A DNA stretch of 64,000 nucleotides from Actinomadura sp. NBRC 104412 (GCF_030269515.1 NZ_BSTM01000012.1:124001-188000); one strand, 5' to 3'; counted from the stretch's first letter, positions 18,484-27,212 are shown. A program made the numbers and translations. The notes: generated by a model from the sequence alone, not told the origin.

Positions 18484-18504
18484 GGGTGTTACCCTAACAG
18501 CCGT

Positions 18505-18524
18505 ACTGAAACGAGTGTTTCAGT
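18505..18524. promoter_or_regulatory. palindromic operator between tetR-type gene and GNAT gene
   Basis: ACTGAAAC-GAGT-GTTTCAGT: two 8-bp arms with a 4-bp spacer, perfect dyad symmetry. The size is typical of TetR operators. It lies 22 bp before the TetR start and 19 bp before the GNAT start, so it could cover both promoters. Confidence 0.7.
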
Positions 18525-18542
18525 GGCGGAGGAGGATGCGCG

Positions 18543-19052
18543 ATGCGGACGACCGAGAGGACACAGGCCACGCTGCGGCGGCTGGGCGAGCCGGGGGACC
18601 TCGGCTGGGTGGTCATGGCCCACGGTGAGCTCTACGCCACCGAGTACGGATGGAACACCGACTTCGAGGCCCTGGTGGGGCGGATCGTCGCCGACTACGC
18701 CGGCGAAGGGGGCGACGAGCGGCGGGCCGCCTGGATCGCCGAACTCGACGGCCGCCGGGTGGGGTGTGTCTTCTGCGTGCCCGCCGGCGAGGAGGACGGG
18801 AAGACGGCCAAGCTCCGCCTCCTGCTGGTCGACCCGTCCGCCCGCGGCAACGGCATCGGCTCGCGCCTGGTCGAAGAGTGCCTGAACTACGCCAAGGAGG
18901 CCGGCTACCGGGACATCACCCTGTGGACGAATGACGTCCTGGTCTCGGCCCGCCGCATCTACCAGGCGCACGGCTTCCAGCTCGTGGACGAGGAGCCCCA
19001 CCACAGCTTCGGCAAGGACCTGGTGGGCCAGAACTGGTCCCGTCCCCTCTGA
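18543..19052 (+). CDS. GNAT family N-acetyltransferase
   Basis: 169 residues. Acetyl-CoA-binding motif A is visible as LRLLLVDPSARGNGIGSRLVE (core RGNGIGSRL at about 102-110), preceded by AWIAELDGRRVGCVF and followed by the motif B strand YRDITLWTND and ARRIYQAHGF. It carries an extra N-terminal segment with MAHGELYATEYGW, as in the MarR-GNAT subgroup but without the MarR domain. GGAGGAGG lies 7 nt upstream of the ATG. Probably controlled by the divergent TetR protein. Substrate unknown. Confidence 0.88.
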   Translation: MRTTERTQATLRRLGEPGDLGWVVMAHGELYATEYGWNTDFEALVGRIVADYAGEGGDERRAAWIAELDGRRVGCVFCVPAGEEDGKTAKLRLLLVDPSARGNGIGSRLVEECLNYAKEAGYRDITLWTNDVLVSARRIYQAHGFQLVDEEPHHSFGKDLVGQNWSRPL

Positions 19053-19186
19053 CGGGGCGCTCTGACGGGGAGCCCTTAGCGATCTCCGCGCGCCGCAGTG
19101 GCGCTTGTCACGTGGCCGCAGTGTCACAACGCCCCGTTCTGCCCGGTCTTGATGTGTGAGAGGGGCAGTCCGAAGGGGGGCGTGAC

Positions 19187-20557
19187 ATGAGGACGGGAAA
19201 GAGACCGGGGACCGAGAGCGGCGGCCCGCTCGGTCGCGTGATCCGGCGCACCGAAAGCGATCATTGGAGCTTTCTGTTCGCGCAGATCGCCGTCCATTCG
19301 TTCATCGTGCTGCTGGTCACCGGGGCGTTCCTGACGTTCTTCTACGAACCCGACCTGTCGCGGACCACCTATGACGGCCCGTACGGCTCGCTGCGCGGGG
19401 TGGAGGTCAGCAGGGCCTACGACTCCACCCTGGAGATCGGCTTCGAGGTGCGCGGCGGGATGCTCATGCGGCAGATCCACCACTGGGCCGCGCTGATCTT
19501 CCCGGCGGCCATCTGCTGCCAGCTTCTGCGGATGTTCTTCACCGGGGCGTTCCGCCGCCCGCGCCACCTGAACTGGCTGGTGTGGGTCGGCCTGCTGATC
19601 CTGGCGCTGGCCGCGGGCGTGACCGGGACCGTCCTGCCCGACGACATGCTGTCGGGCGGCAGCCTCGGCCTCATCCAGGGCGTCACCCAGTCCATCCCGG
19701 TCATCGGCACGGGCGTGGCGTACCTGTTGTTCGGCTCCGACATTCCCGGGGACGACATCATCCCGCGCATGTACTGGGCGCACCTCCTGCCGATCCCCGT
19801 GGCCATCGCGGGGCTGTGCCTGCTGCGCCGCAGGCTGGTCGGGCGCTTCGGGCACACCCGCTTCCAGGACTCACGCCCCGCCGGCCGGCGCCTCGGGCGT
19901 CTTCGTTCGGCGGCGATCCTGCTGTACGTGTGCGGGGTGCTGGCGCTGCTGGGCACCGTCGCCCAGATCAACCCGATCTGGCTGTACGGGCCCTTCGAGC
20001 CCGGGGCGATCACCTCGGGGGCGGTCCCCGGCTGGTACATGGGGTTCCTCGACGGGGCGATACGGATCATGCCGGGCTGGGAGGTCACCGTCGCGGGACA
20101 TCCCGTCACCTTCGCGGTGCTGGTGCCCGCTCTCATCGTCCCCGGCGCGTTCTTCACCGTCCTGGCCGCCTACCCGTGGATCGAACGGCGGTTCACCGGC
20201 GACCATCGGTTGCACCACCTGCTGGACCGGCCGCGCGACCACGCCGTCCGCACCGGGCTGGGCGCCGCGGGGATCGCCTTCTACGGGCTGCTGTGGGCCG
20301 CCGCGGCCAACGACCAGATCGCCCACACCTTCCACCTGTCGCTGTTCGCCGTGACCTGGTTCTTCCGTGTCGCGGTCCTCGCCGGGCCGGTGCTGGCGTT
20401 CGTGCTCACCCGCTGGATCTGCCTCGCGCTCACCGCCCGCGAGTGGGAGGAGAGCCGGCACGGCTACGAGACCGGCCGGATCGTGATGAGCGCGGACGGC
20501 GCGTACGGCGAGATTCACGCCCCGGTCGAGGCCCCGCGTGAGCTCGCGCGCAACTGA
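19187..20557 (+). CDS. orphan QcrB-like cytochrome b, lacking the second-heme ligands
   Basis: 456 residues with about eight to nine membrane spans and clear QcrB landmarks: RQIHHWAAL (helix B), PDDMLSG, SIPVIG, IIPRMYWAH (helix D) and a Qo-like PGWYMGFLDGAIR. The family needs two His per heme, 14 residues apart on helices B and D. H98 and H199 are kept, but the partners are Q112 and L213/R214, so the high-potential heme bH cannot bind normally. The Qo-site acidic residue of PEWY/PDWY is Gly282. No qcrA or qcrC is adjacent. It is a divergent paralogue, probably a one-heme electron carrier or a non-respiratory membrane protein. The ATG follows AAGGGGGG. Confidence 0.85.
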   Translation: MRTGKRPGTESGGPLGRVIRRTESDHWSFLFAQIAVHSFIVLLVTGAFLTFFYEPDLSRTTYDGPYGSLRGVEVSRAYDSTLEIGFEVRGGMLMRQIHHWAALIFPAAICCQLLRMFFTGAFRRPRHLNWLVWVGLLILALAAGVTGTVLPDDMLSGGSLGLIQGVTQSIPVIGTGVAYLLFGSDIPGDDIIPRMYWAHLLPIPVAIAGLCLLRRRLVGRFGHTRFQDSRPAGRRLGRLRSAAILLYVCGVLALLGTVAQINPIWLYGPFEPGAITSGAVPGWYMGFLDGAIRIMPGWEVTVAGHPVTFAVLVPALIVPGAFFTVLAAYPWIERRFTGDHRLHHLLDRPRDHAVRTGLGAAGIAFYGLLWAAAANDQIAHTFHLSLFAVTWFFRVAVLAGPVLAFVLTRWICLALTAREWEESRHGYETGRIVMSADGAYGEIHAPVEAPRELARN

Positions 20558-20593
20558 CGAGGCCGCGCACCGGAGGAACATTGGAGGAAGCAG

Positions 20594-20627
20594 AAGGGCC
20601 GGGCACCCGAGGGTGTGCCCGGCCCTT
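20594..20627. terminator. bidirectional terminator between convergent cytochrome b and LLM genes
   Basis: Perfect 13-bp stem AAGGGCCGGGCAC / GTGCCCGGCCCTT around an 8-nt loop, located 36 bp after the cytochrome b stop and 24 bp after the LLM stop. The A/T ends make it usable from both sides. Confidence 0.8.
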
Positions 20628-20651
20628 ACGCCGTCAGCGGGGTTGGACGCC

Positions 20652-21701
20652 TTACTTGAAGGCGGGCATCAGCTCGTCGTGGATCAGGCGGAGCTGGCCG
20701 TCGACGTCCGGGACGCCGCTGAGGTCGCGGCCGGTGAACTGCTTGACCAGGCCCGCGTCCGTGATGGCGCAGATCATGTGGTTGACGCCGGTGGGCGCGA
20801 TATCGCTCTCGATCTTGGCGCGGACCTCCTCGGGGGTGCCCGCGAGGGAGAGCTTCTCGGTGATCTCCGGGGTGGTCAGCTCGATGGCCTTGGCCAGGTC
20901 GCCGGCGCCGATGGCCTCGATGATCGGGGTCATGTCCGCCGGGTTCACGCCGTTGCGCTCAAGCTGCTCGGCCGGCATCGCCGAGGCGTACAGGCCGACC
21001 ATGCTCCGGGCCGCCTCCTTGGCCGCGGCCGAGTCCGGTCCGACGGCGAAGACCACCCAGGCGCCGATGTCGAGCGACCGCCAGTCCTTTCCCGCGCGCT
21101 CGGCGCCGGCCTTGAAGTGCTCGACCGCGTACTCGTACGCGTTGCGCGAGTAGCTGAGCGCGTGGTGGACGCCGTCCGACAGCTCACCGGCCGCCTCGAA
21201 CGACTTCGGCCCGCGCATCGCGCCGATCTTGACGGGCAGGTGCTCCTGGACGGGACGGGCGAAGGTGAACAGGCCCTCGTAGGAGTAGAACTCGCCGTCG
21301 CGGGTGATGGCGCCCTCGTCCAGCAGGGTGCGGACGACCGCGGTGGCCTCCTTCACCCGGGTGAGCGGCTTGGTCTTCGCCCAGTCGATCTTGTACTGGG
21401 CCAGCACCCCGAAGTTGCCGGAGCCCAGGACCACCTCGGCGCGGCCGCCGGTGAGCTCGTCCAGCGTGGCGGCGGCCTGCGCGATCAGTGAGGGCTCGCG
21501 CAGGGTGACCGCCGACACCGACGGGCCGAGACGGATCTGGGAGGTGTTCGCGGCGGCCGCCGCGAACAGCAGCCACAGGTCCTTGTGCCACGGCTCGTCG
21601 GCCGCGTACACCGCGTAGAACCCGAGCTCGTCGGCGAGCTTGATGGAGGCCAGCGAGTCCGCGACGGGGTAGTCGGGAAGCATGGCATAGCTGAACTTCA
21701 C
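20652..21701 (-). CDS. LLM-class flavin/F420-dependent oxidoreductase
   Basis: 349 residues from GTG 21701, preceded by AAGGAG nine bases upstream. A luciferase-like TIM barrel is indicated by MKFSYAMLPDYPVADSL with LADELGFYAVYAADEPW, by IRLGPSVSAVTLREP, by LDELTGGRAEVVLGSGN and by LPVKIGAMRGPKSFE. Many such actinobacterial proteins use coenzyme F420 to move hydride to or from alcohols, imines or sugar phosphates. This chain resembles the methylene-H4MPT reductase/FGD branch, but its substrate cannot be assigned. It stands alone, closed by a terminator downstream. Confidence 0.88.
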   Translation of the reverse strand: MKFSYAMLPDYPVADSLASIKLADELGFYAVYAADEPWHKDLWLLFAAAAANTSQIRLGPSVSAVTLREPSLIAQAAATLDELTGGRAEVVLGSGNFGVLAQYKIDWAKTKPLTRVKEATAVVRTLLDEGAITRDGEFYSYEGLFTFARPVQEHLPVKIGAMRGPKSFEAAGELSDGVHHALSYSRNAYEYAVEHFKAGAERAGKDWRSLDIGAWVVFAVGPDSAAAKEAARSMVGLYASAMPAEQLERNGVNPADMTPIIEAIGAGDLAKAIELTTPEITEKLSLAGTPEEVRAKIESDIAPTGVNHMICAITDAGLVKQFTGRDLSGVPDVDGQLRLIHDELMPAFK

Positions 21702-21798
21702 GAGAAACGTCTCCTTGTGGTGTGTGCGCCTTCGCACACGGTTGGGGGATGTGGGAGATCGGATGTGCTGCGGTCTGGCTGGGCGGCCCCTTCCTGCT

Positions 21799-22995
21799 TT
21801 ATCCCTTGATTTCAGCCCAGGCCTGAGTCCAGCGTGAGTAGTCCACGCAGTTGTCGCCACGGGAATCGCCACATGCGGTCACGGGCGTCTTCCAGAAGGC
21901 GATCTTCTTGTAGAAGGCGGCGTCGCCCACCTTGTACTCAGCGCAGAACCCCTTCTCGGTGTACCGGCACGCCTTGGGGTTCGCGGCGGCCTGGCCGAAC
22001 CACTGGGCGACCTGGGCCTGCACCCTCGGCGTGGTGATCCAGTTCATCCACCGGTACATGCAGTTCGGATGGCGTGCCCGGGACGAGATCATCCACGTGT
22101 CGGACCAGCCGGTGGCGCCCTCGGCGGGCAGCACCGTCTCGACGGGCGCGCCCTCGGCCTTGGCCAGCGAGGCGATCACCTGCCAGGTGGTGCCGGCATG
22201 GCTGTCCCCGATCTTGAAGGACTGCACCGAGTCGGCGTAGCTGTGCCAGTACTGCCCGATGTTGGTGCGCATCTGGCGCAGCAGGTCGACGGCCGCGTCG
22301 AACTGCTCCTCGGTCAGCTCGTACGGGTCGGTGATCTTGAGATCGGGGCGGTGCGTCCTGAGGTACAGCGCGGCGTCGGCGATGTAGATCGGCGAGTCGT
22401 AGGCCGTGATGTTCCCCGCCGCGGGGGAGTTCCGCTCGAACACGACGTCCCACGACGTCGGCGGGCGCGGCAGCTTGTCCTTGCGGTACATCAGGTAGTT
22501 GGCGCCGTAACCGTGCGGGACGCCGTACATCTGACCGCCGACGGAGTTGTACGGCTGCTCCTTCAGGAAGTCGGCGATGTCGGGATAGTTGCTGAGCAGG
22601 GAGGTGTTCACCGGCGCCACGTCACCGCCGTAGATGAGGCGGACGCTGGCGTCGCCGGACGCCGACACGCCGTCGTAGCGGCCCGTCTTCATCAGCGCCA
22701 CCATCGAGTCGGAGGTGTCGGCCACCTTGGTCGTCACCTTGCAGCCGGTGGCCCGCTCGAACGGGGTCACCCAGTCGACCTTCGGGTCGGTGCTGCCGTC
22801 CTCGGCGTACCCCGTCCAGGCGACCAGGTTCAGCCGCCCCTCGGTGGCGCCGATGACCTGCTGCGCCGGGATCTGCGGCAGCGAGGTGCGGGCGGCGTTG
22901 GAGGAGTCGCTGCATCCGGCGGCCAGGGCCGCGGTGACCGCGGCCGCCGCGGCCACCACCGGCAGCCGCCGGCGCCCGCCGGGAGGTCCGTCCAT
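21799..22995 (-). CDS. extracellular solute-binding lipoprotein, spermidine/putrescine (PotD)-like
   Basis: 398 residues from ATG 22995; ATG 23022 would add nine. A lipoprotein signal peptide ends in the lipobox LAAGC, so the mature protein would be anchored outside the membrane. The body matches class-1 solute-binding proteins of the polyamine type: VTPFERATGCKV, SASGDASVRLIYGG, YGVPHGYGANYLMYRKD, and DTWMISSRA followed by YRWMNWI. No permease or ATPase gene is nearby, so it must work with a transporter encoded elsewhere or act as a sensor component. It diverges from the conservon kinase gene across 172 bp. Confidence 0.87.
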   Translation of the reverse strand: MDGPPGGRRRLPVVAAAAAVTAALAAGCSDSSNAARTSLPQIPAQQVIGATEGRLNLVAWTGYAEDGSTDPKVDWVTPFERATGCKVTTKVADTSDSMVALMKTGRYDGVSASGDASVRLIYGGDVAPVNTSLLSNYPDIADFLKEQPYNSVGGQMYGVPHGYGANYLMYRKDKLPRPPTSWDVVFERNSPAAGNITAYDSPIYIADAALYLRTHRPDLKITDPYELTEEQFDAAVDLLRQMRTNIGQYWHSYADSVQSFKIGDSHAGTTWQVIASLAKAEGAPVETVLPAEGATGWSDTWMISSRARHPNCMYRWMNWITTPRVQAQVAQWFGQAAANPKACRYTEKGFCAEYKVGDAAFYKKIAFWKTPVTACGDSRGDNCVDYSRWTQAWAEIKG

Positions 22996-23167
22996 GGTCA
23001 CTCTCTGCCTGTTGAAGATCACGCTCGCGGATTGTAGGCCCGTGGATACCGCTCATGCCCAGCGAATCCGAATGATTCAGATCTCTCTCCACAACCCGCC
23101 CAAATGATCAGTTGGAGCTGTACCCTCTCTGCGATCAGTGACCGTCGGCTAACGGAGAGCGGCCTCA

Positions 23168-25885
23168 GTGCGATCTAAGGACCGTCGAATGGGTTCACGC
23201 ATCAGTCATCGGCGTCCTCGACCGGGAACCGGGCGGTTCAGGACGGTACGTTTCAAGGTCACGGCGCTGGTCCTGGTGTCCCTGGTGTCGCTGTCGGTGC
23301 TGTGGGCGTTCGCGGCCAGCGTGACCTTGGGAGAGGGCCTCAACCTGCGGAACGTCGAGACGGTCCAGGACCATTTCGAGTACCCGTCGGGCGCCCTCGG
23401 CAGCTCCCTTCAGGCCGAACGCCGCGCGACCATGGTCTACCTGGGCAGCAGAACGCCCGGGGACCTGGCGGTGATGGAGGCGGCGCGGCTGGTCACCGAC
23501 CGGCAGGCCGATCTGTTCCGGCGGCTGGCCAGCGACAAGGACGCGCTGGACGACGCGCCCGCCCAGACCCGCCAGCTCGCCGGCACCATCATCAGCGGGC
23601 TGAACGGGCTGGGTGCCAAGCGGACGGCCATCGACGGCGGGCGCACGTCCCGCACACAGGCGTTCACCGACTACAGCGGGCTGATCGGCAACATCGGAAC
23701 CCTCCAGGGGACGCTGTCCACGCTGAGCAACGCCGAGGTCGCCAAGGACTCCCGGACGCTGGTCGCGCTGGCCCGTGCCCGTGAGGCGCTGTCGCAGGAG
23801 GACGCGCTGCTCGCGGGCGTCCTGGCGTCCGGCCGCTTCACCCGGGCCGAGCACGCCGAGTTCGTCAAGCTGGTCGGCACGCAGCGGTCGCTCTACAACA
23901 TCGCCGCGCCGGAGCTGCGCCCGGGTGACCAGGCGTACTACCGCCGGGTGACCACGACCGAGGAGTACAACCGGCTCCGCACGCTGGAGAACCAGTTCGT
24001 CAACGCCCCGGCGCTCCCCAGGGCCGGGGACGACACCCCGGTGCTGTGGAAGACGACGCTGGAGTCCAACCTCACCCGGCTGCGCGGCCTGGAGCTGTCG
24101 CTGGCGGCCGCCTCCGAGTCGCGCGCCCGCCCCATCTCCGACGCCATCATCCTGCGGGTCGCCGCGGCCGGCGTGCTGGGCCTGTTCGCGGTCGTGCTGT
24201 CGGTGACGCTGGCGACCTGGGCCGCGCGCTCGGTCATCCGCGACCTGAACGCGCTGAAGCGGGAGGCGCTCGACCTGGCCAGCTCCCGGCTGCCGAACGT
24301 CATCCAGCGGCTGCGCCGGGGAGAGGATGTGGACGTCGCCGCCGAGGCGCCGCCGCTGTCGTTCGCCACCGAGGAGATCGACCAGGTCGGCCAGGCGTTC
24401 AACGCCGCGCGCCGCACCGCGATCGCCGGAGCGGTCGACGAGGCGGGGCTGCGCCGCGGCATCAGCGACGTGTTCGTCAACCTGGCCCGCCGCAGCCAGA
24501 CGCTGCTGCACCGGCAGCTCAAGCTGCTGGACGCCATGGAGCGCCGGATCACCGAGCCGGACGACCTGGAGGACCTGTTCCGCATCGACCACCTGGCCAC
24601 CCGCATGCGCCGCCACGCGGAGGGCCTCATCATCCTCTCGGGCCAGGCGCCGGGACGCGGCTGGCGCAACCCGGTCGCGGTCATCGACGTGGCCCGCGCC
24701 GCCGCCTCCGAGGTGGAGGACTACACCAGGGTCACGGTCGCGCCCATGTCGCAGGCGGCCATCGCGGGCGTCGCCGTCGCCGACGTCATCCACCTGCTGG
24801 CCGAGCTGATCGAGAACGCGTGCTCGTTCTCGCCGCCGCACACCACCGTGCAGGTGACCGGGCAGGCCGTCGCGCGCGGCTTCACCCTGGAGATCGAGGA
24901 CCGCGGGCTGAGCATGGACGAGGCGAGCCTGGCCGCGGCGAACGAGCGGCTGGCCAACCCGCCGGAGTTCGACCTGTCCGACAGCGCCCAGCTCGGCCTG
25001 TTCGTGGTGGGACGGCTGGCGCGGCGGCACGGGATCCGGGTGACGCTGCGCACCTCGCCGTTCGGCGGGATGAGCGCCGTGGTGCTGATCCCCGACGACA
25101 TCGTCGTGCACGGCGACGGCGAGGGCTACGAGCTGGACGGGGCCGAGGCGCGGCTGGCGCTCACCCGGCGCAGCGAGGACGCGTTGGTTCCGGTCGGGGT
25201 GGTCCGCGGCGGCCAGGGTGGCTACGGTGGCGCGGACAGGAACGCGCTGCCCGCCGACTCCGGCGGGTCGGTGCTGCGCCTGCACTCCAACGAACCGGAA
25301 CCTCCTCGCGGTGCCCGGCACCGCAGGAAGCAGGGGGAAGCGCCGCCACCCATGCCCGATCCGTACGCTCCCGGCAGTCCCACCGACAGCACCGGCCCCC
25401 TCCCCGCCCACACGACGGGGCCGCTCCCGCCCGTCCAGCACGACACCAACGCGCCGCCGTCATCGCCTCTGCCGATGAGCCCGCGTTCCTCCACACCGCC
25501 CACCGGGACGCCCACGCAAGGCACGCCGAGGCCGGGTGCGTACGGGCCGGAACCCGTGCCGGAGGCGGCGCCGTCCCGTCCCGTGCAGGAACTGCGCCCG
25601 GAACGTGAACGCAGACCGGGAGGCGGCGGCACCGGGCCGCTGCGGCGGCCGCCGGGAGGCGCCGGGCGCGGCCGCGGAGGGCGGCCCGACCTGCCCAGGC
25701 GGGTGCGGCAGGCCAACCTCGCCCCGCAGTTGCGCGAGGAGCCGTCCGGCGAGCCCGTCGCCGAGCAGCCGCCGCCGCGCGCCGAGCGCTCTCCGGAGGA
25801 GCTGCGCTCGATGATGTCCTCCATCCAGCGCGGCACGCGGCGCGGTCGCACCGAGTCGACGATCGAGTTCGACGAGGGGTCGTGA
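23168..25885 (+). CDS. conservon sensor histidine kinase with nitrate/nitrite-sensing-type domain (CvnA-like)
   Basis: 905 residues from GTG 23168 (GGAGAG upstream; ATG 23189 also possible). A basic start is followed by membrane span one (about 29-50), an extracytoplasmic all-helical NIT-type domain, span two (about 325-350), a HAMP-like linker and a DHp-like helix pair with LLHRQLKLLDAMERR. A HATPase_c domain follows, with N-box ELIENACSFSPPHT and LGLFVVGRLARRHG. About 230 residues of Pro/Gly/Arg-rich tail close it. It heads a conservon that passes signals to a small GTPase. A DUF742 gene follows 7 bp later. Confidence 0.9.
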   Translation: MRSKDRRMGSRISHRRPRPGTGRFRTVRFKVTALVLVSLVSLSVLWAFAASVTLGEGLNLRNVETVQDHFEYPSGALGSSLQAERRATMVYLGSRTPGDLAVMEAARLVTDRQADLFRRLASDKDALDDAPAQTRQLAGTIISGLNGLGAKRTAIDGGRTSRTQAFTDYSGLIGNIGTLQGTLSTLSNAEVAKDSRTLVALARAREALSQEDALLAGVLASGRFTRAEHAEFVKLVGTQRSLYNIAAPELRPGDQAYYRRVTTTEEYNRLRTLENQFVNAPALPRAGDDTPVLWKTTLESNLTRLRGLELSLAAASESRARPISDAIILRVAAAGVLGLFAVVLSVTLATWAARSVIRDLNALKREALDLASSRLPNVIQRLRRGEDVDVAAEAPPLSFATEEIDQVGQAFNAARRTAIAGAVDEAGLRRGISDVFVNLARRSQTLLHRQLKLLDAMERRITEPDDLEDLFRIDHLATRMRRHAEGLIILSGQAPGRGWRNPVAVIDVARAAASEVEDYTRVTVAPMSQAAIAGVAVADVIHLLAELIENACSFSPPHTTVQVTGQAVARGFTLEIEDRGLSMDEASLAAANERLANPPEFDLSDSAQLGLFVVGRLARRHGIRVTLRTSPFGGMSAVVLIPDDIVVHGDGEGYELDGAEARLALTRRSEDALVPVGVVRGGQGGYGGADRNALPADSGGSVLRLHSNEPEPPRGARHRRKQGEAPPPMPDPYAPGSPTDSTGPLPAHTTGPLPPVQHDTNAPPSSPLPMSPRSSTPPTGTPTQGTPRPGAYGPEPVPEAAPSRPVQELRPERERRPGGGGTGPLRRPPGGAGRGRGGRPDLPRRVRQANLAPQLREEPSGEPVAEQPPPRAERSPEELRSMMSSIQRGTRRGRTESTIEFDEGS

Positions 25886-25892
25886 CGGGGCG

Positions 25893-26273
25893 ATGAGCGG
25901 CCCAGGAAACGAATGGCTCGACGAGGAGGCCGGGCCCCTCGTCCGCTCGTACGCGCTGACCCGCGGCCGGGCCAGGCCCAGGACCGACGGCGAGGGTTTC
26001 GAGATGATCGCGATCATCGCCACGGTGGCCACCCCGGCCGGCGCCTCTCCCGACATCGGGCCCGAGCACCTGTCGATCATCGATCTGTGCATGCGGCCCC
26101 ACTCCGTGGCGGAGGTGTCCGCCCGGCTGGGGCTGCCGCTGGTGGTGGTGCGGGTGCTGCTGGGCGACCTGCTCGCCCACCGGCTGATCGCGGTACGGCG
26201 CCCGCAACAGGAAAGCCCCACTGTGACCGAACATCTGCTCAGGGAAGTGCTCCATGGACTCGAGGCGCTCTGA
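25893..26273 (+). CDS. DUF742 protein of the conservon (CvnC-like)
   Basis: 126 residues: LVRSYALTRGRARP at the start, FEMIAIIATV, LSIIDLCMRPHSVAEVSARL (core MRPHSVAEVSARL) and LGDLLAHRLIAV, all DUF742 hallmarks. The second half looks like a winged helix. In conservons the DUF742 protein interacts with the GTPase and the kinase. It sits directly between kinase and GTPase genes; its last 20 bp overlap the GTPase start. The roadblock/LC7 gene that normally precedes it is absent. Confidence 0.9.
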   Translation: MSGPGNEWLDEEAGPLVRSYALTRGRARPRTDGEGFEMIAIIATVATPAGASPDIGPEHLSIIDLCMRPHSVAEVSARLGLPLVVVRVLLGDLLAHRLIAVRRPQQESPTVTEHLLREVLHGLEAL

Positions 26274-26916
26274 CGCCCCCTCCGACCACGCGTCCGAGGG
26301 GGCGGGCGGTCCATCAGCCGGTGGCGGCGCGGCGGCCATGCCGCTCGCGGTCAAGATCCTGGTCGCCGGGGGCTTCGGGGTCGGCAAGACCACCTTCGTC
26401 GGCGCGGTCAGCGAGATCCGCCCGTTGCAGACCGAGGAGGTGCTGACCGAACAGAGCGTCGGGGTGGACGACATCTCCGGGGTGGACCGCAAAACGACCA
26501 CGACCGTCGCCATGGACTTCGGCCGCATCACGATCAGGGAGGGGCTGATCCTCTACCTGTTCGGCACGCCCGGCCAGGACCGGTTCTGGTTCATGTGGGA
26601 CGAGCTGTCGCATGGCGCGCTCGGGGCGATCGTCCTGGCCGACACCCGCAGGCTGGCCGACTGCTTCCCCGCCGTGGACTACTTCGAGAACCGCGGGCTG
26701 CCGTTCATCATCGGCGTGAACTGCTTCGAGGACGGCTACGAGTACACCGCGACGGAGATCCGGGAGGCGCTGGACCTGAACCCGGCGACCCCGGTGGTGC
26801 TGTGCGACGCGCGCCGCCGCGAGTCCGCGAAGGCCGTGCTGACGTCCCTGGTCAAGTATCTGATCTCGGTGAACGACGAGGAGCGGGCGGCGCAGACCGC
26901 GGGCCGGTACGGCTGA
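26254..26916 (+). CDS. small Ras-like GTPase of the conservon (CvnD-like)
   Basis: 220 residues. P-loop AGGFGVGKTTFVG, a switch I region with KTTTTVAMDFGRI, switch II FGTPGQDRFWFMW, and NCFEDG in place of the NKxD guanine-specificity motif, as in this prokaryotic MglA-like family. An extra 28-residue Ser/Gly-rich leader precedes MPLAVKILV, so ATG 26338 is an alternative start. It is translated from within the DUF742 gene (20-bp overlap). It should act as the nucleotide switch of the conservon at the inner membrane face. No cytochrome P450 gene (CvnE) follows. Confidence 0.92.
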   Translation: MDSRRSDAPSDHASEGAGGPSAGGGAAAMPLAVKILVAGGFGVGKTTFVGAVSEIRPLQTEEVLTEQSVGVDDISGVDRKTTTTVAMDFGRITIREGLILYLFGTPGQDRFWFMWDELSHGALGAIVLADTRRLADCFPAVDYFENRGLPFIIGVNCFEDGYEYTATEIREALDLNPATPVVLCDARRRESAKAVLTSLVKYLISVNDEERAAQTAGRYG

Positions 26917-26927
26917 CCCGGGGGGCG

Positions 26928-26970
26928 CCGGGCTCAGTGTCACCGGGCTCAGTGTCACCGGGCTCAGTGG
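26928..26970. repeat. 15-bp tandem repeat, 2.8 copies
   Basis: Unit CCGGGCTCAGTGTCA repeated head to tail twice plus 13 bp (the last base differs). It lies 12 bp after the conservon GTPase stop; the third copy contains the stop codon of the small leftward gene at 26964. Probably replication slippage. Confidence 0.8.
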
Positions 26971-27212
26971 GCCCAGGCCCAGTCGTCGGACTCGTCGGGA
27001 TCGGGGCAGGCCGCCGCGTAGGCCGTTCTCGCCGCGTATGCGGCGTGCCGGGCGAGCTGCCCGTCGATGGCGCGCAGCAGGGCGCCATCGGGCGGCGACT
27101 CCCGGCACAGCGCCGCGCGCAGGTCCTCCAGCTCGTCCGGGACCATGGCGCGCAGCGGCTTGGAGATCCAGCCGGGAGGGAACGGGGCGTGCTTCGGCGG
27201 CGACCCCCTCAT
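26964..27212 (-). CDS. small protein of unknown function
   Basis: 82 residues from ATG 27212; the frame is open further upstream. Composition looks coding: PPGWISKPLRAMVPDELEDL, a Leu/Ala-rich helix (ALLRAIDGQLARHAAYAARTA) and an acidic, Trp-containing end (PDPDESDDWAWAH). No family recognised, no signal peptide. It converges with the conservon GTPase gene. Evidence is limited to codon pattern and amphipathic content. Confidence 0.45.
   Translation of the reverse strand: MRGSPPKHAPFPPGWISKPLRAMVPDELEDLRAALCRESPPDGALLRAIDGQLARHAAYAARTAYAAACPDPDESDDWAWAH

Noticed and set aside
23195-25441. 748-codon leftward frame under the conservon kinase
   Set aside because: Antisense shadow; composition dominated by Arg, Val, Gly and Asp repeats and no domain.
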